A stretch of DNA of 6,417 bases from CAZPQV01 sp964588705 (GCA_964588705.1 CAZPQV010000097.1:1-6417), one strand, 5' to 3'; counted from the stretch's first letter, positions 1 through 6,359 are shown. Notes: a model not told the origin generated them from the letters alone. Made by a program: numbers and translations.

Positions 1-168
1 TTATTCAAAAGAAGTCAATGTTTTATTTTCTCGAACAATTAAGAAATTAAGATTTTTTTAATTATCAAATAAATTTGGATTTAGCCATGCTTAAATTGAC
101 TAAGTCAATTCTTAATAAGCAAAACTTTTTTGGCTTGATTTTTTAAATTCCTTAATGGTTAAAAGCAT
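1..168. other. AT-rich intergenic region, no supported gene
   Basis: This stretch is very A+T rich and carries no coding region I can support. All three plus frames stay open for a short way from the left edge. The longest runs from position 2 to a TAA at 59-61 and would end in ...IKKLRFF, so the tail of a rightward gene is possible but cannot be told from chance. A short perfect inverted repeat, AATTGAC-taa-GTCAATT, lies at 94-110, and AAGTCAAT recurs at 12-19 and 102-109. A weak hairpin with a T-run at 117-144 is listed separately. The region also serves as the 3' flank of the minus-strand acyl-CoA reductase gene. Confidence 0.6.
117..144 (+). terminator. Possible weak rho-independent terminator (plus strand)
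   Basis: AAGCAAAA (117-124) can pair with TTTT-G-GCTT (128-136), leaving one bulged G and a 3-nt loop. A T-run follows at 139-144. The stem is short and mostly A-T, so it would be weak. If real, it would end transcription from a rightward gene that lies left of the window. It is not clearly a terminator for the leftward acyl-CoA reductase gene, because the minus strand has no good U-run after the stem. Confidence 0.25.
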
Positions 169-1203
169 TTAAATTACCTCCAAAAATTTCATCGTATCCA
201 CATTATCCGCATAAGTGTCCAATCCAGGGTTTTGTGCTTCTCCGTAATTAACAGAATCCAAACCTAATTCAGATTTTGCAACAACGCATTGGATGTCTTT
301 TTCATTATCATTGATGAATTTTTTCACTTCATCAATGTTATTATATCGCGAGAAATTAATAACAGAAAGCGGACTGAAAAGCGCATCATCTTCTTTGAGC
401 ATTACAAAATTATTATCCCAGAATTTTTCCTGATTTAAAAGATAAATCGCCTTGTTATAATCGTAATTATTGGCGTAACTGTTATGATTAATAATATCTC
501 CAAATTCAATGAAATTTTCAAAAAGTCTGTCTAATTTGAAATCCTGTGGAATAAACAATCTCGTTACATTTCTACAACCCAAACCAAAATATCTGAAGAT
601 ATCTTCTGCCAAAAGCTTTAGCTCATTGTCGGTTTCATCTCCTGTAATCACGGCGACAGAAGTTCTGTTTTTTCGGATAATATTGAGATGATTTTTAAAA
701 TAATAATCTAAATATCTTGCGGTATTGTTACTTCCTGTGGCGATGACAGCATCGAAATTTTCAAGTTTTTCTACCAATTCGTATTGGATATGTCCTTCAG
801 AAAATTCATTCCATTTATCCAATAAAAAAGGGATGATTCTTTTATCTTTTGACGACAGTTTAATTAAAGGAATATTTCCACTCAAAACCACCGAAAGCAC
901 ATCATGAAAACCAACAAAAGGAATATTCCCTGCCAGAATGAGCCCCACTCTTTTCGGAGAAGCTGATGTTTTATAATTTTCAAGCCATTTGCCAATGTTT
1001 TCTTCATTAAGCAAATCCGCCCACTGATTTAAAGCAAATCTCAAACTTTCCTGCGTAAACCATGGATTCTCCAATTGCGATTTTTTCAGCAAATCACTAA
1101 ATTCTAAATCATTTTGATTAAAATCAGATTCGTTTTTTTGAAGAAACTCTTTAATATATTTTGCAAGCTCAGTAAGCCCTGAAATTTGTTTTTTGGTCGT
1201 CAT
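169..1203 (-). CDS. LuxC-like acyl-CoA reductase
   Basis: This 344-residue protein has the layout of the LuxC/acyl-CoA reductase family (Pfam PF05893), a branch of the aldehyde dehydrogenase superfamily that reduces acyl-CoA or acyl thioesters to fatty aldehydes with NADPH. Visible landmarks are GLILAGNIPFVGFHD around residues 87-101 (the glycine-rich nucleotide-site strand and turn), IATGSNNTARY at 154-164, and FGLGCRNV at 206-213. C210 there is the expected catalytic cysteine that forms the acyl-enzyme. The protein has no signal peptide or membrane segment, so it should be cytosolic. It is shorter than bioluminescence LuxC (about 480 residues), as I recall is usual for Bacteroidota homologues. 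No luxD or luxE lies beside it, so bioluminescence is not implied. An AAGG lies 4 nt before the ATG. The gene is divergent from the ferredoxin gene and shares its 62-bp promoter region. The family call is firm; the substrate is unknown. Confidence 0.85.
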   Translation of the reverse strand: MTTKKQISGLTELAKYIKEFLQKNESDFNQNDLEFSDLLKKSQLENPWFTQESLRFALNQWADLLNEENIGKWLENYKTSASPKRVGLILAGNIPFVGFHDVLSVVLSGNIPLIKLSSKDKRIIPFLLDKWNEFSEGHIQYELVEKLENFDAVIATGSNNTARYLDYYFKNHLNIIRKNRTSVAVITGDETDNELKLLAEDIFRYFGLGCRNVTRLFIPQDFKLDRLFENFIEFGDIINHNSYANNYDYNKAIYLLNQEKFWDNNFVMLKEDDALFSPLSVINFSRYNNIDEVKKFINDNEKDIQCVVAKSELGLDSVNYGEAQNPGLDTYADNVDTMKFLEVI

Positions 1204-1230
1204 TATGCCTTAAAATTCGTAGATTATTCG

Positions 1231-1238
1231 TAATTTTG
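1231..1238 (+). promoter_or_regulatory. -7 promoter element for the ferredoxin gene (TAATTTTG)
   Basis: TAATTTTG matches the Bacteroidota -7 consensus TAnnTTTG exactly. It would place a transcript start near 1244 and leave a short leader of about 20 nt before the ATG at 1266. I see no TTTG -33 element at the usual spacing, so the call rests on the -7 match and position alone. Confidence 0.5.
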
Positions 1239-1240
1239 TG

Positions 1241-1248
1241 CAAATTTA
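1241..1248 (-). promoter_or_regulatory. -7 promoter element for the acyl-CoA reductase gene (TAAATTTG)
   Basis: Read on the minus strand, 1248 to 1241 is TAAATTTG, a perfect TAnnTTTG match. A start near 1234 would give a leader of about 30 nt before the minus-strand ATG at 1203. The element sits back to back with the plus-strand -7 element, separated by 2 bp, so the two polymerase sites overlap. There is no clear -33 TTTG; a lone TTG (1266 to 1264) is about 15 bp upstream, closer than is usual. Confidence 0.45.
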
Positions 1249-1265
1249 TAAAATAAAAATCAGCA

Positions 1266-1616
1266 ATGGCGATTATAATAACAGATGAATGCATTAACTG
1301 TGGCGCTTGTGAACCCGAGTGTCCGAATAATGCAATTTATGAAGGAGCCGTAGATTGGAAAGCGTCTGATGGAACTGCTCTGAAGGGAATGGTAACGATG
1401 AAATCAGGACTGACGATTGATGCAGATGCGCCACAGGAACCGGTGAGTGATGATGTTTACTTTATTGTTACAGATAAATGTACGGAATGTAAAGGCTTCC
1501 ACGAAGAGCCGCAATGTGCCGCAGTTTGCCCCGTAGACTGCTGTATTCCAGATGAAGACCACGTCGAAACAGAAGAAGAACTGCTGCAGAAAAAAGCGTT
1601 CTTACACGACGAATAA
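1266..1616 (+). CDS. 2[4Fe-4S] ferredoxin, Allochromatium/YfhL type
   Basis: This small cytosolic electron carrier has 116 residues. The first cysteine motif is C9-x2-C12-x2-C15-x3-C19-P and the second is C72-x2-C75-x8-C84-x3-C88-P. The long x8 spacing in the second motif marks the Allochromatium vinosum/YfhL type of dicluster ferredoxin, which is noted for very low-potential clusters. By the family rule, C9, C12, C15 and C88 hold one cluster and C72, C75, C84 and C19 the other. Extra cysteines C92 and C93 follow directly. The two motifs lie about 53 residues apart, against roughly 18 in the short family members, because residues 27-68 form an inserted, partly acidic segment. The tail (97-116) is acidic and probably helical. 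The gene is divergent from the acyl-CoA reductase and is closed by its own terminator. The redox partner cannot be told from the sequence. Confidence 0.93.
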   Translation: MAIIITDECINCGACEPECPNNAIYEGAVDWKASDGTALKGMVTMKSGLTIDADAPQEPVSDDVYFIVTDKCTECKGFHEEPQCAAVCPVDCCIPDEDHVETEEELLQKKAFLHDE

Positions 1617-1632
1617 TGAAATAATAATTTTC

Positions 1633-1662
1633 GGCCTCGTTATCATAATGAGGCCTTTTTTT
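1633..1662 (+). terminator. Rho-independent terminator after the ferredoxin gene
   Basis: GGCCTCGTT (1633-1641) pairs with AATGAGGCC (1647-1655), with one G-T wobble and a 5-nt loop. Seven T follow at 1656-1662. The six-pair GC-rich base and U-run make this a strong intrinsic terminator 16 bp after the ferredoxin stop. It separates the ferredoxin transcript from serC, which begins only 29 bp beyond the T-run. Confidence 0.9.
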
Positions 1663-1691
1663 CACATAACCCAAACACCTTTTTTTCTTGT

Positions 1692-2750
1692 ATGAAAAAA
1701 CATAATTTCAGCGCAGGACCTTGTATTCTTCCACAGGAAGTTTTTCAAAAATCTGCCGAAGCCATCCTCGATTTCAATGGAATGGGATTGTCTATCCTGG
1801 AAATTTCTCACCGCAGCAAAGATTTTGTCTCGGTAATGGACGAGGCAAGGGCAATCGTGAAAAGGCTGATGAATTTGGGTGACGAATACGAAGTGCTTTT
1901 TCTTTCCGGTGGAGCAAGTCTCCAGTTTGTGATGGCGCCTTTCAACCTGATGAAACTGGAAAATGGAAAAGCCGCATATCTTGATACCGGAACCTGGGCT
2001 TCCAACGCCATCAAAGAAGCTAAAAAATTAGGAACGGTCGATATTGTAGGTTCTTCAAAAGAACAGAAATATTCATTCATCCCGAAACATTATAAGGTTG
2101 GGTCTGAGTATGATTATTTCCACTGCACATCCAACAATACCATTTATGGAACTCAGATGAAAACTTTTCCAAAGGTTGATACACTGATGGTTTGCGATAT
2201 GAGCTCAGATATTTTTTCAAGGGTGATTGATTTTTCACAATTCGACTTGATTTATGCCGGAGCACAAAAAAATATGGGTCCTGCAGGAACTACTTTAGTG
2301 GTGGTAAAAAAAGAAATTCTTGGCAAAACCGGAAGAGATATTCCTTCGTATTTGGATTATTCACTTCACATCGCGAAGGAATCAATGTTCAATACTCCGC
2401 CTGTTTTTCCTGTTTATGCATCATTGCTTACGCTTCAGTATTTAGAAAAACATGGTGGAATTGCCGCTGCTGATGAACGAAACAATGCTAAAGCAAAACT
2501 GCTTTACGATGAAATCGACAGAAATCCTTTATTCGAAACTTATTGCAAAGACGAAGACCGATCACTGATGAATGTTTCTTTCAATATCACCGATGAAAGT
2601 AAAAAAGAAGCGTTCGACAATGCCTGGAAAGCTGCAGGTATAAACGGACTTAACGGACACCGAAGTCTTGGTGGTTACAGAGCAAGTTTATACAATGCCC
2701 TTCAACTTGAGAGCGTTCAGGTTTTAGTTGATGTTATGAAATCAATTTAA
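1692..2750 (+). CDS. serC: Phosphoserine / phosphohydroxythreonine aminotransferase
   Basis: SerC is a PLP enzyme that transfers the amino group of glutamate to 3-phosphohydroxypyruvate, giving O-phospho-L-serine. The same enzyme can serve vitamin B6 synthesis through 4-phosphohydroxythreonine. The 352-residue length is normal for the family. The opening NFSAGPCILP (residues 5-14), the substrate-binding SHRSK (39-43), the cofactor loop GGAS (73-76), W102, the CTSNNTIYGTQ segment (145-155), the PLP-contacting D169 and the Schiff-base lysine K193 in AGAQKNMGPAG are all present. So are NTPP (234-237) and HRSLGGYRAS (323-332) with its phosphate-binding arginine. The enzyme therefore looks intact and cytosolic. 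It is first of a tight block, with serA starting 5 bp after its stop. The start is preceded by a T-rich run rather than the usual A-rich leader, and no Shine-Dalgarno sequence is visible. The identification is secure. Confidence 0.97.
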   Translation: MKKHNFSAGPCILPQEVFQKSAEAILDFNGMGLSILEISHRSKDFVSVMDEARAIVKRLMNLGDEYEVLFLSGGASLQFVMAPFNLMKLENGKAAYLDTGTWASNAIKEAKKLGTVDIVGSSKEQKYSFIPKHYKVGSEYDYFHCTSNNTIYGTQMKTFPKVDTLMVCDMSSDIFSRVIDFSQFDLIYAGAQKNMGPAGTTLVVVKKEILGKTGRDIPSYLDYSLHIAKESMFNTPPVFPVYASLLTLQYLEKHGGIAAADERNNAKAKLLYDEIDRNPLFETYCKDEDRSLMNVSFNITDESKKEAFDNAWKAAGINGLNGHRSLGGYRASLYNALQLESVQVLVDVMKSI

Positions 2751-2755
2751 TTTTA

Positions 2756-3718
2756 ATGAAAGTTTTAGCAAACGACGGAATATCAGAATCGGGAAAAAAA
2801 GCTTTGCTTGCCGCCGGAATTGAATTGGTGGAACACCGAGTTTCGCAGGAGCATTTGGCTAGAATCATCAATGAAAATGAAATTGATGTTTTGCTGGTAA
2901 GAAGTGCGACAAAAGTAAAACAGGAACTTATTGACGCCTGCCCTACTTTGAAAATCATTGGAAGAGGCGGCGTTGGAATGGATAATATTGATGTTGAATA
3001 TTCACGAAGCAAAGGTATTAAGGTGATTAATACTCCAAAAGCATCATCACGCTCGGTTGCTGAAATGGTTTTTGCACATTTCCTGTCGCTTGCAAGATTC
3101 CTGCACGAATCCAACCGAATGATGCCTCTTGAAGGCGAAACCCAATTCAATGCTTTGAAAAAATCTTATTCCAATGCGTACGAACTTGAAGGTAAAACGC
3201 TTGGGGTTATCGGTTTCGGCGGCATCGGAAAAGAAGTAGTAAAGATTGGAATTTCACTGGGTATGAAAGTGAAAGTTTGTACCNNNNNNNNNNCAAAGAC
3301 AGAAACCATTTCGTTGGAATTTTTCGATGGTCAGAAAGTAAACTTCGAAATCACTTCAACCAATGATATGGACGGGTTTCTCAAAGACCTTGATTTCCTA
3401 AGCATAAATACACCAAAAACCAAAGAATACATCATTGATACTCCTCAGTTTGAAAAAATGAAAGACGGTATTTTCATCGTCAATACCGCTCGTGGTGGTG
3501 TTATCAATGAGGTTTCCCTACTCGATTTTATTGAGGATGAAAAAGTTGCAGGAGCAGCTTTAGACGTTTTTGAAAACGAACCAAATCCGGAACTGCCATT
3601 ACTGATGAATCCAAAACTCTCGCTTTCCCCTCATTTAGGAGGAAATACAGTAGATGCACAGGAAAAAATAGGGACAGAACTTGCTACACAAATCATAGCA
3701 CTAAAAGATAAGATATAA
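2756..3718 (+). CDS. serA: D-3-phosphoglycerate dehydrogenase, short form without ACT domain
   Basis: This is a D-2-hydroxyacid dehydrogenase that, beside serC, most likely oxidises 3-phosphoglycerate to 3-phosphohydroxypyruvate, the first step of serine synthesis. The 320 residues form the substrate-binding domain (about 1-95 and 290-320) split by a Rossmann domain (about 100-285). Seen motifs are GRGGVGMDNID (69-79), the dinucleotide loop GFGGIG (153-158), and the catalytic set R246 (NTARGG), E275 (FENEP) and H293 (SPHLGG). The protein ends soon after the second lobe, so the C-terminal ACT serine-sensing domain of the roughly 410-residue E. coli type is absent. Ten N at 3284-3293 hide residues 177-180, just past the second Rossmann strand, but the frame is intact on both sides. 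The segment from there to DFLSINTP looks about ten residues longer than in human PHGDH. Other hydroxyacid dehydrogenases share the fold; the operon position favours SerA. Confidence 0.88.
   Translation: MKVLANDGISESGKKALLAAGIELVEHRVSQEHLARIINENEIDVLLVRSATKVKQELIDACPTLKIIGRGGVGMDNIDVEYSRSKGIKVINTPKASSRSVAEMVFAHFLSLARFLHESNRMMPLEGETQFNALKKSYSNAYELEGKTLGVIGFGGIGKEVVKIGISLGMKVKVCTXXXXKTETISLEFFDGQKVNFEITSTNDMDGFLKDLDFLSINTPKTKEYIIDTPQFEKMKDGIFIVNTARGGVINEVSLLDFIEDEKVAGAALDVFENEPNPELPLLMNPKLSLSPHLGGNTVDAQEKIGTELATQIIALKDKI
3284..3293. other. Run of ten unknown bases (assembly gap or masked bases) inside serA
   Basis: Ten consecutive N interrupt serA. Codon 177 starts at 3284, and the sequence after the run continues in the same frame with normal family residues. 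The stated length is therefore right at least modulo three. The hidden residues are 177-180, in the loop that usually sets NAD versus NADP preference. Confidence 0.98.
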
Positions 3719-3727
3719 ACTACGCGT

Positions 3728-4969
3728 ATGCCAGTATTCAAACCGTTTCGTGGAATAAGACCTTCGGATGATTATGTAGACCGATTTCCATCCCGGCCAC
3801 TTGATAATTTTTCGCTGGATGAACTTCATAAAAAAGCACAGGAAGACTCATCCTATATCCAAATGGTAAAACCCTATCTTTTGAGCAAATCGAAAGATGT
3901 AAACCGCAACCTAAGAAAAGTAAGAACCAATTTCGAAGAAATGCTGGATGATAAAAAACTCATTCAGGATAATTCATCTTACTATCTTTACGAGCAGATT
4001 ATGCCCGATAAAAGGGTGTTTCGTGGACTTTTAGGCTTGGTTTCTGTTGAAGATTTTTTTGATGGAAAAATTATCCGTCACGAAAGTACCATTCCACAGA
4101 AAAAAGAAAAATTGGCTTATTATCTTGATAAAGTGGAAATTCAGGCAGAACCGGTGATGCTTACTTACGCCTCAAATTCAAAGGTTGAATTGCTGATGAG
4201 TCACGAAGAGAAGAATGTTCCGGTGGTAAATTATGAAGATGCTAAAGGCGTAAAACACAAAATTTGGCGGATTGATAACCGCTTAAAAATGCAGCAACTG
4301 AAGGAAGCTATCGAACAGGTTGAAAACTTCTATATTGCCGATGGGCACCACAGGATTGGTTCTGCGGCACTGAATGCTAAAAATCAGAAAGCCAAGAATA
4401 AAAAACATACTGGAATTGAACCTTACAATTTTGTTTACAGTTTCATTGTTTCCAACCAGTCTATTAAAATTCATGATTACAACAGGGCTTTAACCGATTT
4501 AAACGGCTTGAAACCGAAAGAATTTCTGAAAGAACTCGAAAAATCTTTCTTAATTCACGAAAAGGGTGAAACGCCATATTTTCCTTCGAAAAAATTTCAT
4601 TTTTCACTTTATTTGGAAGGGAAATTTTACTCGCTCCACGTAAAGCACAATCTCCGTTCGGAGCAAATGGATATGAATCATCTCGATCACCATCTTGTAG
4701 ACGAACTGATTTTTAAGAATATTTTAAAAATTGAAGATACCGACAGCTCTGAGAAAATCGGATACATTAAAGGAGATTCTACCGTTGAAGGGATAAAATA
4801 TCTGAAAGAAGTTGTGGATTCAGGAGATTATATTGCCGGCTTCGGGCTTTATCCTGTAAGTTTTAATGAAATGATAAAAATTTCGGACAATAAAATTATT
4901 ATGCCTCCTAAGTGTACTTATATTGAACCAAAATTAGTTACCGCACTGGTGATGTATGATATGAAATAA
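3728..4969 (+). CDS. DUF1015 family protein, candidate serine-metabolism enzyme
   Basis: This 413-residue protein belongs to DUF1015, a family of unproven function. The start is well placed, because the family opening PFRGIRP appears at residues 6-12. The hallmark ADGHHR lies at 204-209 in a stretch running FYIADGHHRIGSAAL. A basic-acidic RHE sits at 117-119, a histidine-rich LDHHLVDE at 319-326, and the conserved MPPKCTYIEPK near the C-terminus at 392-402, where I expect Ser more often than C396. There is no signal peptide or membrane segment, so it should be cytosolic. It follows serA by 9 bp and is almost certainly co-transcribed with serC-serA. The DGHHR motif recalls ParB/Srx-fold proteins, among which SbnI and archaeal SerK are free-serine kinases. 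Together with the neighbours this suggests, but does not show, action on serine or phosphoserine. The family call is sure and the function is inference. Confidence 0.88.
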   Translation: MPVFKPFRGIRPSDDYVDRFPSRPLDNFSLDELHKKAQEDSSYIQMVKPYLLSKSKDVNRNLRKVRTNFEEMLDDKKLIQDNSSYYLYEQIMPDKRVFRGLLGLVSVEDFFDGKIIRHESTIPQKKEKLAYYLDKVEIQAEPVMLTYASNSKVELLMSHEEKNVPVVNYEDAKGVKHKIWRIDNRLKMQQLKEAIEQVENFYIADGHHRIGSAALNAKNQKAKNKKHTGIEPYNFVYSFIVSNQSIKIHDYNRALTDLNGLKPKEFLKELEKSFLIHEKGETPYFPSKKFHFSLYLEGKFYSLHVKHNLRSEQMDMNHLDHHLVDELIFKNILKIEDTDSSEKIGYIKGDSTVEGIKYLKEVVDSGDYIAGFGLYPVSFNEMIKISDNKIIMPPKCTYIEPKLVTALVMYDMK

Positions 4970-4974
4970 TTTTT

Positions 4975-4982
4975 TATTTTCG
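4975..4982 (+). promoter_or_regulatory. Possible -7 element for the M28 peptidase gene (TATTTTCG)
   Basis: TATTTTCG matches TAnnTTTG at all but one position (C for the third T). It lies in the 31-bp gap before the peptidase start, which would leave a very short leader of about 12 nt. No -33 element is clear. If it is not a promoter, the peptidase is read through from the serine block, since no terminator separates them. Confidence 0.2.
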
Positions 4983-5000
4983 TTACACCAAAACAGTAAC

Positions 5001-6356
5001 ATGAAGAAATTACTTATACTTCCGCTCTTTTTGGGCGGAATTTTATTTGCGCAAACCAAGGAAGATTCAATTCAGTTTAGAAAAATCGCTAGTCACATTC
5101 TTACAAAAGGAGAATCGTATAACGATTTGAGAGATCTAACAAAAAATATTGGCCATCGTTTAAGCGGTTCCGAGAGCTATGAAAAATCGGTAAAGTGGGC
5201 CGAAGCAAAATTGAAAGAAGCAGGAGCAGATAAGGTTTGGCTTCAGGAAGTAATGGTTCCGGTTTGGGTTCGTGGCGAAGAATCTCTTCATATAAAAACT
5301 GCCAAAGGAAAATGGCAGAATTTAAAAATGCTTTCTCTGGGAAATTCCGAAGGCACCGGTGGAAAAGATTTGGTTGGAGAAATCCTGATGATAAATTCCT
5401 TCGAAGAATTTGAAAAACTTTCTGATGCCCAGGTCAAAGACAAGATTGTCTTCTTCAATTTCGAATGGCGCCATGATCATGTTGAGCCTTTTAAAGCGTA
5501 TTCTGAAGCCGCAAAATATCGTGTAAATGCTGCTGCCGAAACAGCCAAAAAAGGTGGTAAAGCAGCATTAATCCGTTCTCTGTCTTCTGCTTTTGATGAC
5601 GAACCTCACACAGGTTCGATGAGATATGCAGAAAACATAAAGAAAGTTCCTGCAGCTGCGATTGGAAACACTTCTGCTGATGATTTGGCAAAACTGCTGA
5701 AAAAAGAAAAAGTAACTGCAAAACTGAATTCCAATTGTGGGATGAAAGATGAGCAACTCTCCTATTCCGTTATTGGCGAAATTACCGGAAATAAAGACCA
5801 AAGTGTAATTGTTGTTGCCGGACATTTGGATTCCTGGGATGTTGGTGAAGGTGCGCATGACGACGGTTCCGGAATTGTCCAAAGTATTGAAGTGATCAGA
5901 ACTTTCAAAAAATTAGGAATTAAGAATAATCATACCATCCGTGCGGTTTTATATGCTAATGAAGAAAACGGCGTACGCGGTGGAATGAAATATTATGAAG
6001 AAGTAAAAAACTCAGGTGAAAAGCATCTCTTCGCTTTCGAAAGTGATGCCGGAGGATTCTCGCCGCGGGGAATGGCTCTCGATATGCCGGACGATAAAAT
6101 TGAAAGCATTAAATCTTGGGCAAACTTATTTTTACCTTACGGAATCTACGATTTTGAAAGACGTGGAAGCGGCGTTGATATTGGACCTCTCAAAAGATTA
6201 GGAGTCCCACTTTCAGGATTATTTCCTGATCCTCAGAGGTACTTCGACATCCATCATACCCATGAAGATGTTTTTGAAAAAGTAAACCGAAGAGAACTTC
6301 TTCTTGGCGCTGCTGTAATGACGCAACTCGTTTATATGATTGATAAAAACTGGTAA
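5001..6356 (+). CDS. Secreted M28 zinc peptidase, CPQ (plasma glutamate carboxypeptidase)-like
   Basis: This is an exported dizinc exopeptidase of family M28 that should remove residues from peptide ends in the periplasm or outside the cell. The signal peptide is clear: MKK, a hydrophobic core (4-16), and a likely cut near LFA|QT at 17/18. No lipobox cysteine is present. The 451 residues resemble human CPQ in length and order: an N-terminal GHRLSGSESY (51-60), an inserted PA-like domain at about 120-240, then the catalytic core. Metal and catalytic residues seen are H275 and D277 (GHLDSWD), bridging D287 (AHDDGSG), the general base and ligand pair E321-E322 (ANEENG), D349 (ESDAGG) and the final histidine in IHHTHED (H418 or H419). 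All sites are present, so it should be active. No C-terminal type IX sorting domain is visible. It starts 31 bp after the DUF1015 gene and ends 3 bp before a terminator. Confidence 0.93.
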   Translation: MKKLLILPLFLGGILFAQTKEDSIQFRKIASHILTKGESYNDLRDLTKNIGHRLSGSESYEKSVKWAEAKLKEAGADKVWLQEVMVPVWVRGEESLHIKTAKGKWQNLKMLSLGNSEGTGGKDLVGEILMINSFEEFEKLSDAQVKDKIVFFNFEWRHDHVEPFKAYSEAAKYRVNAAAETAKKGGKAALIRSLSSAFDDEPHTGSMRYAENIKKVPAAAIGNTSADDLAKLLKKEKVTAKLNSNCGMKDEQLSYSVIGEITGNKDQSVIVVAGHLDSWDVGEGAHDDGSGIVQSIEVIRTFKKLGIKNNHTIRAVLYANEENGVRGGMKYYEEVKNSGEKHLFAFESDAGGFSPRGMALDMPDDKIESIKSWANLFLPYGIYDFERRGSGVDIGPLKRLGVPLSGLFPDPQRYFDIHHTHEDVFEKVNRRELLLGAAVMTQLVYMIDKNW

Positions 6357-6359
6357 AAT

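Noticed and set aside
1..61. Partial rightward gene ending at 59-61, or leftward gene ending at 1-3
   Set aside because: Several frames are open over this short stretch and none shows recognisable residues, so no one reading can be preferred.
94..110. AATTGAC-taa-GTCAATT perfect inverted repeat as an operator or terminator
   Set aside because: It is short and AT-rich, without a T-run on either strand, and no promoter can be placed beside it.
1468..2265. Minus-strand open frames across the ferredoxin and serC genes
   Set aside because: They lie opposite clear, motif-complete genes, have no recognisable motifs and have odd low-complexity composition.
2734..3150. 138-codon minus-strand open frame overlapping the start of serA
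   Set aside because: It is antisense to the conserved N-terminal half of serA, has no family features and has no promoter or start context of its own.
3284..3293. Frameshift or pseudogene call for serA at the ten-N run
   Set aside because: The frame continues across the run with conserved catalytic residues R246, E275 and H293 on the far side.
4982..5000. GTTAC...GTAAC inverted repeat just before the peptidase ATG
   Set aside because: The stem is only 5 bp with a 9-nt loop in AT-rich DNA, too weak for a terminator or riboswitch and readily explained by chance.
5491..5882. Minus-strand open frames inside the peptidase gene
   Set aside because: They overlap the PA-like and catalytic parts of an intact M28 peptidase and look like frame shadows.
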